DNA of 64,000 nt, from assembly GCF_004331385.1 (NCBI RefSeq), contig NZ_SJON01000018.1, positions 33,117 through 97,116 of the forward strand, in the 5' to 3' direction. Under the pieces are notes generated by a model. That model saw only the letters and a list, made by a program, of their open reading frames with translations, made no database searches and was not told where the DNA came from. The DNA comes from Enterobacter quasihormaechei (GTDB taxonomy: Bacteria > Pseudomonadota > Gammaproteobacteria > Enterobacterales > Enterobacteriaceae). The translations under genes and the position numbers were made by a program. This document shows positions 38,969-54,358 of the stretch, in pieces. Position 1 is the stretch's first letter; each line of letters opens with the position of its first letter.

Positions 38969-40375
38969 ATGTCCAAGCAACAGATCGGCGTTGTCGGTAT
39001 GGCAGTGATGGGGCGCAACCTGGCGCTCAACATCGAAAGCCGTGGTTATACCGTCTCCGTTTTCAACCGCTCCCGTGATAAGACCGAAGAAGTCATCGCT
39101 GAGAATCCAGACAAGAAACTGGTTCCTTTCTACACGGTTAAAGAGTTCGTTGAGTCTCTGGAAACACCTCGTCGTATCCTGTTAATGGTGAAAGCGGGCA
39201 CAGGTACCGATGCAGCCATCGACTCCCTGAAACCGTATCTGGATAAAGGCGACATCATCATTGATGGCGGTAATACCTTCTTCCACGACACCATCCGTCG
39301 CAACCGTGAACTGTCTGCTGAAGGCTTCAACTTTATTGGCACCGGCGTATCCGGCGGTGAAGAGGGCGCCCTGAAAGGTCCATCCATTATGCCTGGTGGA
39401 CAGAAAGAAGCATACGAACTGGTCGCGCCAATTCTGACCAAAATCGCAGCCGTTGCTGAAGATGGCGAGCCGTGCGTGACCTACATCGGTCCTGACGGTG
39501 CTGGTCACTATGTGAAGATGGTTCACAACGGCATCGAATACGGTGATATGCAGCTGATTGCTGAGGCATACTCCCTGCTGAAAGGTGGCCTGAATCTCAC
39601 CAACGAGGAACTCGCAGAGACTTTCACCGAGTGGAACAAAGGCGAGCTGAACAGCTACCTGATCGACATCACCAAAGATATCTTCACCAAGAAAGATGAA
39701 GAAGGTAAATATCTGGTTGATGTGATTCTGGATGAAGCGGCAAACAAAGGTACCGGTAAATGGACCAGCCAGAGCTCTCTGGATCTCGGCGAGCCGCTGT
39801 CCCTGATCACTGAATCCGTTTTCGCGCGTTATATCTCTTCTCTGAAAGAGCAGCGCGTTGCGGCATCCAAAGTGCTGTCCGGCCCGCAGGCTAAACCAGC
39901 CGGTGACAAGGCTGAATTCGTTGAAAAAGTCCGTCGTGCACTGTACCTGGGTAAAATCGTCTCTTACGCGCAGGGCTTCTCTCAGCTGCGCGCAGCGTCA
40001 GATGAGAACAACTGGGATCTGAACTATGGCGAGATAGCGAAGATTTTCCGTGCCGGCTGCATCATTCGCGCTCAGTTCCTGCAAAAAATCACCGATGCCT
40101 ATGCAGAAAATGCGGGTATCGCCAACCTTCTGCTGGCGCCATACTTCAAACAGATTGCAGACGAATACCAGCAGGCGCTGCGTGATGTCGTTGCGTACGC
40201 CGTGCAGAACGGTATCCCGGTTCCGACCTTCTCCGCTGCGGTGGCGTATTACGACAGCTATCGTGCTGCCGTACTGCCAGCAAACCTGATTCAGGCACAG
40301 CGTGACTACTTTGGTGCGCATACCTATAAGCGTACCGATAAAGAAGGTGTGTTCCACACCGAATGGCTGGATTAA
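38969..40375 (+). CDS. gnd: 6-phosphogluconate dehydrogenase (decarboxylating)
   Basis: Oxidises 6-phosphogluconate to ribulose-5-phosphate and CO2 with NADP in the pentose phosphate pathway. It has 468 residues. The NADP loop [14 protein letters not shown] is at residues 8-21, and the catalytic segment has [16 protein letters not shown] with the Lys of [11 protein letters not shown]. It is the classic right border of the O-antigen locus and a recombination hot spot. The 128 bases upstream hold an AT-rich promoter region and a GCCGCG/CGCGGC hairpin (38927-38944), then the AGGAG ribosome binding site. Confidence 0.98.
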   Translation: MSKQQIGVVGMAVMGRNLALNIESRGYTVSVFNRSRDKTEEVIAENPDKKLVPFYTVKEFVESLETPRRILLMVKAGTGTDAAIDSLKPYLDKGDIIIDGGNTFFHDTIRRNRELSAEGFNFIGTGVSGGEEGALKGPSIMPGGQKEAYELVAPILTKIAAVAEDGEPCVTYIGPDGAGHYVKMVHNGIEYGDMQLIAEAYSLLKGGLNLTNEELAETFTEWNKGELNSYLIDITKDIFTKKDEEGKYLVDVILDEAANKGTGKWTSQSSLDLGEPLSLITESVFARYISSLKEQRVAASKVLSGPQAKPAGDKAEFVEKVRRALYLGKIVSYAQGFSQLRAASDENNWDLNYGEIAKIFRAGCIIRAQFLQKITDAYAENAGIANLLLAPYFKQIADEYQQALRDVVAYAVQNGIPVPTFSAAVAYYDSYRAAVLPANLIQAQRDYFGAHTYKRTDKEGVFHTEWLD

Positions 40376-40396
40376 TATTTGGTTAGCCATGCCATC

Positions 40397-40425
40397 AAGC
40401 CCGGTAGCGATACCGGGCTTTTTTA
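40397..40425 (+). terminator. Rho-independent terminator of gnd
   Basis: AAGCCCGGTA...TACCGGGCTT hairpin followed by TTTTT, 22 bases after the gnd stop. Confidence 0.93.
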
Positions 40426-40463
40426 TCTTGCCCGTCCACCTACTGTTTAATGGAATAGATTGC

Positions 40464-41549
40464 GTGAAAATTCTAGTTACTGGCGGCGCCGGTTTTATCG
40501 GTTCCGCGGTTATCCGACATATTATTAGCAATACTCGGGATAGCGTTGTTAACGTTGATAAATTGACCTATGCCGGTAATCTGGAATCCTTGCGTGAAGT
40601 GAGTGATAGCGAGCGCTATGTTTTTGAGCATGCAGATATATGTGATAAAGAGGCAATGGCGCGTATTTTTGCTACCCATCAGCCTGATGCGGTAATGCAC
40701 CTGGCTGCCGAGAGCCATGTCGATCGTTCTATTACCGGGCCCGCTGCGTTTATTGAAACCAATATCGTTGGCACGTATATCCTGTTAGAAACAAGCCGTG
40801 CTTACTGGTCTTCACTGGACGAGGCAGCAAAATCTACCTTCCGTTTCCATCACATTTCAACTGATGAAGTTTATGGCGATCTGCCTCATCCCGACGAATG
40901 TCATGATTCTACCCCGTTACCACTGTTTACCGAGAAAACAGCGTACCAGCCCAGTAGCCCTTATTCAGCGTCAAAAGCGTCCAGCGATCATTTAGTTCGT
41001 GCCTGGATACGCACCTATGGTTTACCGGGGATTGTGACGAATTGTTCAAATAACTACGGACCCTACCACTTTCCTGAAAAGCTGATTCCTCTCGTCATTT
41101 TGAATGCGCTGGATAATAAATCATTGCCGATTTACGGTAAGGGCGATCAAATCCGTGACTGGTTATACGTTGAGGATCATGCTCGTGCGCTGTATACGGT
41201 TCTCACCAAGGGTAAACCGGGAGAAACGTATAATATCGGCGGTCATAACGAGAAGAAAAATATTGAGGTCGTCCAAACCATTTGCGATCTGTTAGACGAA
41301 ATGGTACCGAAAGAAACATCTTACCGCGCGCAAATTACCTATGTGGCGGACCGTCCTGGACACGACAGACGTTATGCAATTGATGCCCATAAAATTAGCG
41401 ACGAGCTCGGATGGACTCCTATGGAAACCTTTGACAGCGGCATTCGTAAAACGGTTGAGTGGTATTTGAATAACCAGGAGTGGGTTTCGAACGTGAAAAG
41501 CGGCGCCTATAAGAGCTGGATTGAGCAAAATTATGGGGAGCGGAACTGA
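40464..41549 (+). CDS. rmlB: dTDP-glucose 4,6-dehydratase RmlB
   Basis: Makes dTDP-4-keto-6-deoxy-D-glucose from dTDP-glucose. A GTG start at 40464 ([14 protein letters not shown]) gives 361 residues, equal to E. coli RfbB; the open frame runs further back into gnd, but that part is not family sequence. The NAD loop TGGAGFIGS and the catalytic YSASK motif (Tyr167, Lys171) are present. Base composition is between the AT-rich island and the backbone. rmlA follows at once, but rmlC and rmlD are not in the window. Confidence 0.95.
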   Translation: MKILVTGGAGFIGSAVIRHIISNTRDSVVNVDKLTYAGNLESLREVSDSERYVFEHADICDKEAMARIFATHQPDAVMHLAAESHVDRSITGPAAFIETNIVGTYILLETSRAYWSSLDEAAKSTFRFHHISTDEVYGDLPHPDECHDSTPLPLFTEKTAYQPSSPYSASKASSDHLVRAWIRTYGLPGIVTNCSNNYGPYHFPEKLIPLVILNALDNKSLPIYGKGDQIRDWLYVEDHARALYTVLTKGKPGETYNIGGHNEKKNIEVVQTICDLLDEMVPKETSYRAQITYVADRPGHDRRYAIDAHKISDELGWTPMETFDSGIRKTVEWYLNNQEWVSNVKSGAYKSWIEQNYGERN

Positions 41550-42431
41550 ATGACGAAACGTAAAGGTATTATATTAGCTGGCGGATCGGGTACACGTCTT
41601 TATCCCGTCACAATGGCCGTAAGTAAGCAATTGTTGCCAATTTACGATAAACCAATGATCTATTATCCACTTTCTACGCTCATGCTGGCAGGTATACGGG
41701 ATATTCTGATTATCAGCACGCCTCAGGATACTCCCCGTTTTGAACAACTGCTCGGAAACGGTAGCCAGTGGGGATTGCATATCCAGTACAAAGTGCAGCC
41801 GAGCCCGGATGGCCTTGCTCAGGCGTTTATTCTGGGTGAAGAGTTCATCGGTGAGGATAATTGTGCGTTGGTATTAGGCGATAACATTTTCTACGGGCAC
41901 GATCTTCCTCGCCTGCTTGAAGGCGCAGCAAGCCAGCAAGAGGGGGCGACCGTCTTCGCTTATCACGTCAGCGACCCGGAACGCTATGGCGTCGTTGAGT
42001 TTGATAAAGACGGTACCGCGATTGGCCTTGAGGAGAAACCTCAACAGCCCAAGAGTAATTACGCAATAACCGGTCTCTATTTTTACGACAACGATGTTAT
42101 TGAGATGGCCAAAAGCTTAACGCCGTCCGATCGTGGTGAACTGGAAATTACCGACATCAACCGCATCTATATGCAGCAGGGACGATTGTCCGTCGCGATG
42201 ATGAGACGCGGTTACGCCTGGCTTGATACAGGCACGCACCAAAGTATGATTGAGGCGAGCAATTTTATCGCCACTATCGAAGAGCGACAGGGTCTCAAGG
42301 TTTCTTGCCCTGAAGAGATCGCATTTCGTCGAGGCTTTATCGATGCTGAACAACTTCGTGTGCTTGCTGAGCCACTTAAGAAGACCGGATATGGTCAATA
42401 TCTGCTGAATCTGACCAAGGGATTAGTCTGA
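41550..42431 (+). CDS. rmlA: Glucose-1-phosphate thymidylyltransferase RmlA
   Basis: Makes dTDP-glucose from dTTP and glucose-1-phosphate. It has 293 residues. The nucleotide signature [13 protein letters not shown] is at residues 9-21, with [12 protein letters not shown] near 109 and [11 protein letters not shown] near 162. It starts directly after the rmlB stop (TGAATG). In this locus it serves only RmlB; it is paralogous to RffH of enterobacterial common antigen synthesis. Confidence 0.96.
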   Translation: MTKRKGIILAGGSGTRLYPVTMAVSKQLLPIYDKPMIYYPLSTLMLAGIRDILIISTPQDTPRFEQLLGNGSQWGLHIQYKVQPSPDGLAQAFILGEEFIGEDNCALVLGDNIFYGHDLPRLLEGAASQQEGATVFAYHVSDPERYGVVEFDKDGTAIGLEEKPQQPKSNYAITGLYFYDNDVIEMAKSLTPSDRGELEITDINRIYMQQGRLSVAMMRRGYAWLDTGTHQSMIEASNFIATIEERQGLKVSCPEEIAFRRGFIDAEQLRVLAEPLKKTGYGQYLLNLTKGLV

Positions 42432-42571
42432 TTTGACGCAGTAAGCAGTATTCATCTGCGGACTGGCGAGTGCCCTTTAAGGTCTTATTGTCCCTGAAAA
42501 ACAGGTACTTTGCTTAGTGTGGCGATAAGCCGTTATGGTGAGCAAAAACATTTTTCAAAAATCCTGAAACC

Positions 42572-42601
42572 TTGACAGTGAATAAGTATTAGCGCTAAAA
42601 A
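42572..42601 (+). promoter_or_regulatory. Candidate ugd promoter
   Basis: A perfect -35 TTGACA (42572-42577) is followed after 18 bases by TAAAAA as a weak -10. It lies about 70 bases before the ugd ATG. The 239-base rmlA-ugd gap (42432-42670) otherwise holds no supported gene or recognisable remnant of rmlD or rmlC. Confidence 0.35.
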
Positions 42602-42670
42602 ACTCCTGGTTAATCATTGTGGTGGCCGGAATAAGGCCATCAAAAACTCAAACGTGTAAAAGTAAAACAA

Positions 42671-43837
42671 ATGAAAATAACTATCTCCGGAACAGGCTAT
42701 GTTGGTCTTTCAAACGGTATCCTGATTGCACAAAACCATGAAGTGGTTGCGCTGGATATCGTGCAGGCAAAAGTGGACATGCTTAACCAGAAGAAGTCCC
42801 CAATCGTCGATAAAGAGATTGAAGAATACCTGGCGACCAAACCGCTGAACTTCCGCGCAACCACGGACAAAGAAGACGCATACCGCGATGCGGATTACGT
42901 CATCATCGCCACGCCAACCGACTACGACCCTAAAACCAACTACTTCAACACCTCCACCGTTGAAGCGGTGATCAAAGACGTTACGGCAATCAACCCTAAC
43001 GCAGTGATGATCATCAAGTCGACGATTCCAGTGGGCTTCACCAAATCTATCAAAGAAGAGTTGGGTATTGATAATGTCTTCTTCTCGCCGGAATTTCTCC
43101 GCGAGGGCAGGGCGTTATACGATAACCTGCACCCATCCCGTATCGTGATTGGCGAGCGTTCCGAGCGTGCGGAGCGTTTTGCTGCACTGCTTCAGGAAGG
43201 CGCAATTAAAAAAGATATTCCGGTGCTGTTCACCGATTCCACTGAGGCAGAGGCGATAAAGCTTTTCGCTAACACCTATCTCGCTATGCGCGTGGCCTAC
43301 TTCAACGAGCTGGACAGCTATGCTGAGAGCTTAGGACTGAACACCCGTCAGATCATCGAAGGCGTGTGTCTTGACCCGCGTATCGGTAACCATTACAACA
43401 ACCCGTCATTTGGCTACGGCGGTTACTGCCTGCCAAAAGATACCAAGCAGCTGCTGGCAAACTATCAGGCGGTCCCGAACAACCTGATTTCTGCCATTGT
43501 GGACGCCAACCGCACGCGTAAAGATTTCATCTCGGATTCCATTCTCGCGCGCCAGCCGAAAGTGGTGGGCGTGTATCGCCTGATCATGAAGAGCGGTTCC
43601 GATAACTTCCGCGCCTCTTCCATTCAGGGGATCATGAAGCGTATTAAGGCGAAGGGCGTGCAGGTCATTATTTATGAACCGGCGATGCAGGAAGACGAGT
43701 TCTTCCACTCTCGCGTCATTCGCGATCTGGATGCGTTCAAGAAAGAAGCGGACGTCATTATCTCCAACCGCATGGCGGAAGAGCTCGCGGACGTGAAGGA
43801 TAAAGTCTATACCCGCGATTTGTTCGGCAGTGACTGA
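42671..43837 (+). CDS. ugd: UDP-glucose 6-dehydrogenase
   Basis: Oxidises UDP-glucose to UDP-glucuronate, used for colanic acid, O antigens with uronic acids and aminoarabinose lipid A modification. It has 388 residues, as in E. coli. The NAD loop [12 protein letters not shown] is at residues 4-15. The catalytic cysteine is C253 in [14 protein letters not shown]. It is convergent with uge and ends at a shared bidirectional terminator. In relatives it is controlled by PmrA, PhoP and Rcs; no clear site was identified here. Confidence 0.97.
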   Translation: MKITISGTGYVGLSNGILIAQNHEVVALDIVQAKVDMLNQKKSPIVDKEIEEYLATKPLNFRATTDKEDAYRDADYVIIATPTDYDPKTNYFNTSTVEAVIKDVTAINPNAVMIIKSTIPVGFTKSIKEELGIDNVFFSPEFLREGRALYDNLHPSRIVIGERSERAERFAALLQEGAIKKDIPVLFTDSTEAEAIKLFANTYLAMRVAYFNELDSYAESLGLNTRQIIEGVCLDPRIGNHYNNPSFGYGGYCLPKDTKQLLANYQAVPNNLISAIVDANRTRKDFISDSILARQPKVVGVYRLIMKSGSDNFRASSIQGIMKRIKAKGVQVIIYEPAMQEDEFFHSRVIRDLDAFKKEADVIISNRMAEELADVKDKVYTRDLFGSD

Positions 43838-43852
43838 TTTAAATTTTGATAT

Positions 43853-43881
43853 AAAAAACCCGGCAATTAGCCGGGTTTTTT
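43853..43881. terminator. Bidirectional terminator between ugd and uge
   Basis: AAAAAACCCGGC...GCCGGGTTTTTT: a GC hairpin with an A-run on the left and a T-run on the right, so it can serve both convergent genes. Confidence 0.94.
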
Positions 43882-43884
43882 GTT

Positions 43885-44889
43885 TTAAACGTTATAGAAG
43901 TTGCGGTACCAGTCGACAAAGTTTTTCACGCCCTCTTTAACGGAGGTCTGTGGTTTAAACCCAATGACGTCGTACAGCGCTTTGGTATCTGCACTGGTCT
44001 CCAGTACGTCACCCGGCTGGATCGGCATCATATTTTTCACCGCTTCTTTGCCCAGCGCCTCTTCAAGCGCGGTGATGTAATCCATCAGTTCGACAGGTGA
44101 ACTGTTACCGATATTATACACGCGATACGGGGCAGAGCTGGTTGCCGGCGAACCGGTTTCGACTGTCCAGTCGGCATCGGCCTGAGGAATGACGTCCTGC
44201 AAGCGAATAATTGCCTCTGCAATATCATCGATATAGGTGAAGTCACGTTTCATCTTACCGTAGTTGTATACGTCGATGCTGTTGCCTTCAATCATGGCTT
44301 TGGTGAATTTGAACAGCGCCATATCCGGGCGTCCCCACGGGCCATATACGGTAAAGAAGCGCAGGCCAGTTGTCGGCAGGTTGTACAGATGGGAATAGGT
44401 ATGCGACATCAGCTCATTGGCTTTCTTGGTTGCCGCATACAGGGATACCGGATGGTCCACGGAGTCGTCAGTAGAAAACGGCATCTTACGGTTGAGGCCG
44501 TAAACGGAACTGGATGACGCATACAGAAGATGCTGAACCTTGTTGTGGCGACAGCCTTCCAGCACGTTCAGGTGACCTACCAGGTTAGCATCCGCGTAGG
44601 CATGCGGGTTTTCCAGCGAGTAACGCACACCCGCCTGTGCAGCAAGATGGATCACGCGGTCAAACTTCTCATCAGCGAAGAGGTTTGCCATGCCCTCGCG
44701 GTCCGCTAAGTCCAGCTTATGGAAGGTGAAATTCTCGGATTTGAGCAATTCGAGGCGAGCAAGCTTGAGGTTAGGGTCATAGTAATCATTCAGGTTATCA
44801 ATCCCAACAACCTTATGTCCTGCATCAAGCAGGCGCTTGCTGACATGAGAACCGATAAAGCCCGCCGCGCCAGTTACCAGAAATTTCAT
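43885..44889 (-). CDS. uge: UDP-glucuronate 4-epimerase (UDP-GalA epimerase)
   Basis: Interconverts UDP-GlcA and UDP-GalA, the precursor of galacturonic acid for LPS or O antigen. Starting at the ATG at 44889, with a good GAGGGAAG ribosome binding site, gives 334 residues, the length of Klebsiella Uge; a start at 44901 adds MREA without support. The NAD motif [10 protein letters not shown] is at residues 6-15. The catalytic SSSSVYG (about 125-131) and YAATK motifs are clear. GalE-like relatives differ; the [24 protein letters not shown] segment fits the uronate epimerase group. Confidence 0.92.
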   Translation of the reverse strand: MKFLVTGAAGFIGSHVSKRLLDAGHKVVGIDNLNDYYDPNLKLARLELLKSENFTFHKLDLADREGMANLFADEKFDRVIHLAAQAGVRYSLENPHAYADANLVGHLNVLEGCRHNKVQHLLYASSSSVYGLNRKMPFSTDDSVDHPVSLYAATKKANELMSHTYSHLYNLPTTGLRFFTVYGPWGRPDMALFKFTKAMIEGNSIDVYNYGKMKRDFTYIDDIAEAIIRLQDVIPQADADWTVETGSPATSSAPYRVYNIGNSSPVELMDYITALEEALGKEAVKNMMPIQPGDVLETSADTKALYDVIGFKPQTSVKEGVKNFVDWYRNFYNV

Positions 44890-45081
44890 AGCTTCCCTCA
44901 TTCACAGTGTTCTTGTTGATGCCCCAGAGCATCAGAATCCGACTATGATAGCGCGTCGCCTTGAACTTACATAACCCATCTTTCCGATATAACTCATCGG
45001 ATTCTTATAGAAAATTCCGCAGCAACGGATACACTAGGTAAACAAGATTATGTTTGCCCTTTTTCATCTGTTAGGGATTGT

Positions 45082-46062
45082 ATGACGCAAAACAACAATA
45101 ACCTGGTCGCACGTAACAATGACCCGGAGCAAATTGATTTACTTGATGTAATGTTACAGCTGTGGCGTGGTAAGTGGGTGATAGGGGCTTTTATTGCTGC
45201 TTTTATCGTTCTTGCTGGCGTTTACATCACTGTAGCCAAAGAGAAATGGACGTCATCTGCCATCATAGCCCAGCCTGATGCGGCTCAAATTGCCACCTAT
45301 TCCAATGCATTGAATATCCTCTATGGCGGGGCAGCACCTTCCATGTTGGACATTCAGAATCGTGCTATTGGTCGTTTTAATTCCTCCTTCTCGGCATTAG
45401 CTCAGGCGCTGGAGAATCAGGAAGATCCGGAAAAACTGACTATTGAGCCTACCGTTAAAGGACAAAGTTTGCCTTTAACCGTTAGCTATCAGGGCGAATC
45501 CGCTGAAGCCGCTCAAAAGCAATTAGCGCAATACATCCAGCAGGTTGACGAGCAGACAGCAAAAGAACTGACGCTTGACCTCAGAGACAATCTCAAGCAG
45601 CAGATTACCACCCTGAACGACTCCCTCCAGAACCAGGAGAAGGTCGCACAGGAGCAAAAAGACCTGCGTATCAAGCAGATTACCGAGGCGCTGAAGAATG
45701 CAGAAGCTGCGAAGATCAGCACTCCGCAGCTTCAGCAGACTCAGGATGTTACTCAGGAAACCATGTTCCTGTTGGGTACCGTAGCGCTGAAATCAATGGT
45801 TGATAACGAAGCGTCTCGCCCTCTGGTGTTCTCAGGCGCTTACTACCAAACGAAACAGAATTTGCTGGATATTCAGAACCTCAACGTTAACCCAGAGACT
45901 ATTCACGTCTATCGTTACGTTATGAAGCCAAATCTGCCTATCCGACGCGACAGCCCGAAAATTGCTATTACCCTCATCCTTGCCGTTCTCCTCGGTGGGA
46001 TTATCGGTTCAGGTGTCGTCCTTGGCCGTAACGCGCTGAGAAACTACAAGCCAAGATCCTGA
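45082..46062 (+). CDS. wzz: O-antigen chain-length regulator WzzB
   Basis: Inner-membrane polysaccharide co-polymerase that sets the modal length of O antigen made by Wzy. It has 326 residues. One membrane span lies near residues 32-55, followed by a long periplasmic helical region (EKVAQEQKDLRIKQITEALKN is part of it). The second span, preceded by the proline-containing LPIRRDSPKIA, is near 295-315. Divergent from uge and followed by a strong terminator shared with hisI. Confidence 0.96.
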   Translation: MTQNNNNLVARNNDPEQIDLLDVMLQLWRGKWVIGAFIAAFIVLAGVYITVAKEKWTSSAIIAQPDAAQIATYSNALNILYGGAAPSMLDIQNRAIGRFNSSFSALAQALENQEDPEKLTIEPTVKGQSLPLTVSYQGESAEAAQKQLAQYIQQVDEQTAKELTLDLRDNLKQQITTLNDSLQNQEKVAQEQKDLRIKQITEALKNAEAAKISTPQLQQTQDVTQETMFLLGTVALKSMVDNEASRPLVFSGAYYQTKQNLLDIQNLNVNPETIHVYRYVMKPNLPIRRDSPKIAITLILAVLLGGIIGSGVVLGRNALRNYKPRS

Positions 46063-46071
46063 TTTACAGAT

Positions 46072-46102
46072 AAAAAAAGACCGGGTTTCCCCGGTCTTTT
46101 TT
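46072..46102. terminator. Bidirectional terminator between wzz and hisI
   Basis: AAAAAAAGACCGGG...CCCGGTCTTTTTT hairpin with A-run and T-run on opposite sides. It overlaps the hisI stop codon region and can end both wzz and the his operon. Confidence 0.93.
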
Positions 46103-46705
46103 ATTTATGCCGTTTCCGCAAGTTCTCAATCACCGTCGTTAAATCCAGCTCCTGATCCTGAAGCAGCACCAGCAGGTGATACATCAGATCCGACGCTTCG
46201 TTCGTCAGCTCCTCCCGGTCATGCACGGTGGCCGCCAGCGCCGTTTCAACCCCTTCCTCACCCACTTTCTGCGCAATCCGTTTGGTGCCGCTGGCGTACA
46301 GCTTCGCCGTGTACGAGCTCTCAGGATCCGCTGATTTACGCCCTGCCAGCAATTGTTCCAGCTGATAGAGGAACAGCCACTGGTGGCTCGCCTCGCCGAA
46401 GCAGCTGCTGGTGCCTTTATGGCAGGTTGGCCCAATCGGGTTGACCAGCACCAGTAGGGTGTCGTTGTCGCAGTCTGGCGTAATACTGACCACGTTCAGG
46501 AAGTGACCCGAGGTTTCCCCTTTTGTCCACAGGCGCTGTTTGGTTCGCGAGAAAAACGTCACCTTGCCGCTGTCGATCGTTTTCGCCAGCGCCTCCTGGT
46601 TCATGTATCCCAGCATCAGCACTTCGCCTGAAACGGCATGCTGTACAACCACCGGCAGTAAGCCGTCAGTTTTTTCCCAGTCCAGCTGCGCCTGTTGTTG
46701 TTCTG

Positions 46706-46712
<7 letters not shown>
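46101..46712 (-). CDS. hisI: Phosphoribosyl-AMP cyclohydrolase / phosphoribosyl-ATP pyrophosphatase
   Basis: Bifunctional enzyme for steps 2 and 3 of histidine synthesis, 203 residues. The N-terminal cyclohydrolase (about 1-115) has [16 protein letters not shown] and the metal-binding DCDNDTLL. The C-terminal pyrophosphohydrolase (about 116-203) has [10 protein letters not shown] and [13 protein letters not shown]. Last gene of the his operon; its start overlaps hisF by 7 bases. Confidence 0.97.
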
Positions 46713-52217
<5,505 letters not shown>

Positions 52218-52222
52218 GGTCG

Positions 52223-53122
52223 TTACTCCATCATCTTTTCAATTGGCAGCACCAGAATGGAGCTTGCGCCCAGCGCCTTCAGTTTTTCCATGGTTTCCCA
52301 GAACAGGGTTTCGCTGCTGACCATGTGCATCGCCACGCGCTGCTGGTCACCCGCCAGCGGCAGAATGGTGGGGCGCTCTGCACCCGGCAGCAGGGCAATG
52401 ACTTCCTCGAGACGCTCGGTTGGCGCATGCATCATGATGTATTTGGATTCACGCGCCTGAATCACGCCCTGAATGCGGGTCAGCAGTTTGTCGATGAGCT
52501 GCTGTTTGGCCTCTGCCATCTCACCGTCGCGCTGGATAAGGCACGCTTTGGAGCGGTAAATCACCTCCACTTCGCGCAGGCCGTTCGCTTCCAGCGTGGC
52601 GCCGGTAGAGACGAGGTCACAGATGGCATCGGCCAGGCCCGCGCGCGGCGCCACTTCAACGGAGCCGTTCAGCAGACAGGATTTAAACTGCACGCCTTTT
52701 TGATCGAGGTAACGCTTCAGCAGGTGAGGATAAGAGGTGGCGATACGTTTGCCGTTCAGCGCGGCCGGGCCGTCCCAGGCTTCATCGACCGGCGTGGCCA
52801 GCGACAGGCGGCAGCCGCCGAAGTCCAGACGACGCAGGGTAAAGTAGCGGGGATCTTCGCCCTGCGCGCGGCGGGTTAATAGCTCTTCTTCCAGTACGTT
52901 TTCGCCGATGATGCCGAGGTCAACGACGCCATCCATCACCAGGCCCGGGATATCGTCATCGCGTACGCGCAGAATGTCGATCGGCATATTTTCAGCCAGG
53001 GCAATCAGGCGCTGGGTGTGCAGGTTGATTTTAATCCCGCAGCGGGCCAGCAGTTCGCGTGAATCGTCGCTTAAACGGCCTGATTTCTGAATAGCTATGC
53101 GTAAACGTGAGTTATCTAACAT
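52223..53122 (-). CDS. hisG: ATP phosphoribosyltransferase HisG
   Basis: First enzyme of histidine synthesis, feedback-inhibited by histidine. The ATG at 53122 ([19 protein letters not shown]) gives 299 residues, as in E. coli; the longer frame to 53257 runs through the attenuator and is not translated. The PRPP site is near [18 protein letters not shown] (about 169-186). The C-terminal regulatory ACT-like domain (about 225-299) marks the long form of HisG, which works without HisZ. Confidence 0.97.
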   Translation of the reverse strand: MLDNSRLRIAIQKSGRLSDDSRELLARCGIKINLHTQRLIALAENMPIDILRVRDDDIPGLVMDGVVDLGIIGENVLEEELLTRRAQGEDPRYFTLRRLDFGGCRLSLATPVDEAWDGPAALNGKRIATSYPHLLKRYLDQKGVQFKSCLLNGSVEVAPRAGLADAICDLVSTGATLEANGLREVEVIYRSKACLIQRDGEMAEAKQQLIDKLLTRIQGVIQARESKYIMMHAPTERLEEVIALLPGAERPTILPLAGDQQRVAMHMVSSETLFWETMEKLKALGASSILVLPIEKMME

Positions 53123-53176
53123 TCTGTGTTCCTCGTTAACCTGTTTTAACCTGTCTGAATGCGGTCCAAAAAAAAA

Positions 53177-53205
53177 AGCCCCCGGAAGATGATCTTCCGG
53201 GGGCT
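53177..53205 (-). terminator. his operon attenuator terminator
   Basis: AGCCCCCGGAAGAT/ATCTTCCGGGGGCT perfect hairpin, followed on the minus strand by a run of ten T residues, between hisL and hisG. Upstream segments around 53230-53250 (GGAAGACG) can pair in the alternative fold. When histidyl-tRNA is short, ribosome stalling on hisL should prevent this terminator from forming. Confidence 0.95.
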
Positions 53206-53268
53206 TTTTCATGCGTTCATGCACCACTGGAAGATCCAAACGTCTTCCAGCACACATCGCCTGAAAGA

Positions 53269-53319
53269 CTAGTCAGGATGATGGTGATGATGGTGGTTTT
53301 TAAAAGGAACGCGTGTCAT
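53269..53319 (-). CDS. hisL: his operon leader peptide
   Basis: A 16-residue leader, [16 protein letters not shown], with six consecutive histidine codons followed by Pro-Asp and TAG. Translation of the histidine run senses charged tRNA-His and controls the attenuator downstream. E. coli has seven histidines in a row; here one is replaced by Asn (KNH). Confidence 0.96.
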   Translation of the reverse strand: MTRVPFKNHHHHHHPD

Positions 53320-53492
53320 ATAAATTCTCGTTGAATGCTTATGCATTTGATGTCTTTTAACCTAAACCAGTTATACGCCATAAAGCAAGGGCTTTTTTTG
53401 ATCATTAATTCATTTCATATTGATGGTATGAATTGTGCGTTCCACAAGGCTGGCGTAGCCTTATAACAGGGGTAGTTAAGCGGAGAATGTAC

Positions 53493-54317
53493 ATGAAAAA
53501 GGTCGCGATTGTCGGGTTAGGGTGGTTAGGAATGCCGCTGGCGATGTCATTAGCCGCGAAAGGCTGGCAGGTGACAGGGAGTAAGACCACCCGAGATGGG
53601 GTTGAAGCGGCACGCATGTGCGGCATTGACGGTGTCGAGCTGCGCCTCGAACCCGAGCTTATCTGCGATACCGACGAGCTGGACGAACTGATGAATGTGG
53701 ATGCGCTGGTCATCACCTTACCGGCGCGACGCAGCGGGCCGGGCGAGACGTTTTACTTGCAGGCGGTGCAGGAGATTGTCGACAGCGCCCTGGCGCACCA
53801 TGTTCCGCGCATTATTTTCACCAGCTCGACCTCCGTCTATGGCGATATCGACGGTACGGCGAAGGAGAACACCGAGCGCCGTCCGGTGACCGCCAGCGGT
53901 CGGGTACTGAAAGAGCTGGAAGACTGGCTGCACAATCTGCCCGGCACGCAGGTGGATATTTTACGTCTGGCCGGGCTGGTGGGGCCGGGGCGCCATCCGG
54001 GGCGCTTCTTTGCCGGTAAATCCGCGCCGGATGGTCAGCACGGGGTTAACCTTGTGCATCTTGAAGATGTTGTCGGCGCAATAGAACTGCTTTTACAGGC
54101 TCCGAAAGGGGGGCACATCTATAATATATGTGCGCCTTCGCACCCGGCGCGCAGCACCTTTTATCCGCTGATGGCCCGCCAGCTTGGCCTGGCGCCGCCG
54201 GTGTTCAGTGATGCGCAGGGGGAACGCAAAGGCAAAATTATTGATGGCAATCGTATTTGCCATGAACTGGGATTTGAGTATCAGTATCCCGATCCGCTGG
54301 TTATGCCCATGGAATAA
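53493..54317 (+). CDS. yeeZ: NAD(P)-dependent epimerase-like protein YeeZ
   Basis: Extended short-chain dehydrogenase family protein of unknown substrate, 274 residues, as in E. coli. The start at 53493 (MKKVAIVGLGWLGMPL) is supported by GGAG seven bases upstream; ATG 53487 and the frame back to 53433 lack support. The nucleotide loop is GLGWLG at residues 8-13, TSSTSVYGD near 110. The YxxxK pair of true epimerases is not obvious, so catalytic activity is uncertain. Confidence 0.92.
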   Translation: MKKVAIVGLGWLGMPLAMSLAAKGWQVTGSKTTRDGVEAARMCGIDGVELRLEPELICDTDELDELMNVDALVITLPARRSGPGETFYLQAVQEIVDSALAHHVPRIIFTSSTSVYGDIDGTAKENTERRPVTASGRVLKELEDWLHNLPGTQVDILRLAGLVGPGRHPGRFFAGKSAPDGQHGVNLVHLEDVVGAIELLLQAPKGGHIYNICAPSHPARSTFYPLMARQLGLAPPVFSDAQGERKGKIIDGNRICHELGFEYQYPDPLVMPME

Positions 54318-54358
54318 CTGCATCAGCGGAGACAATCGCACACCGCAAGGGGGCGAAG

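Noticed and set aside
40302..40463. N-terminal extension of RmlB overlapping the end of gnd
   Set aside because: It crosses the gnd terminator and bears no family sequence; the GTG at 40464 starts the conserved [11 protein letters not shown].
42478..42493. TTTAAGGTCTTATTG as a possible PmrA box upstream of ugd
   Set aside because: Only one half-site fits the PmrA consensus; the second half does not match at the proper spacing.
52223..53257. HisG start 45 codons upstream at 53257
   Set aside because: The added segment is translated through the attenuator hairpin and has no similarity to HisG; the ATG at 53122 gives the family length.
53275..53300. ATGGTGATG repeats that might look like a short tandem repeat
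   Set aside because: They are the reverse complement of the histidine codons of the his leader peptide.
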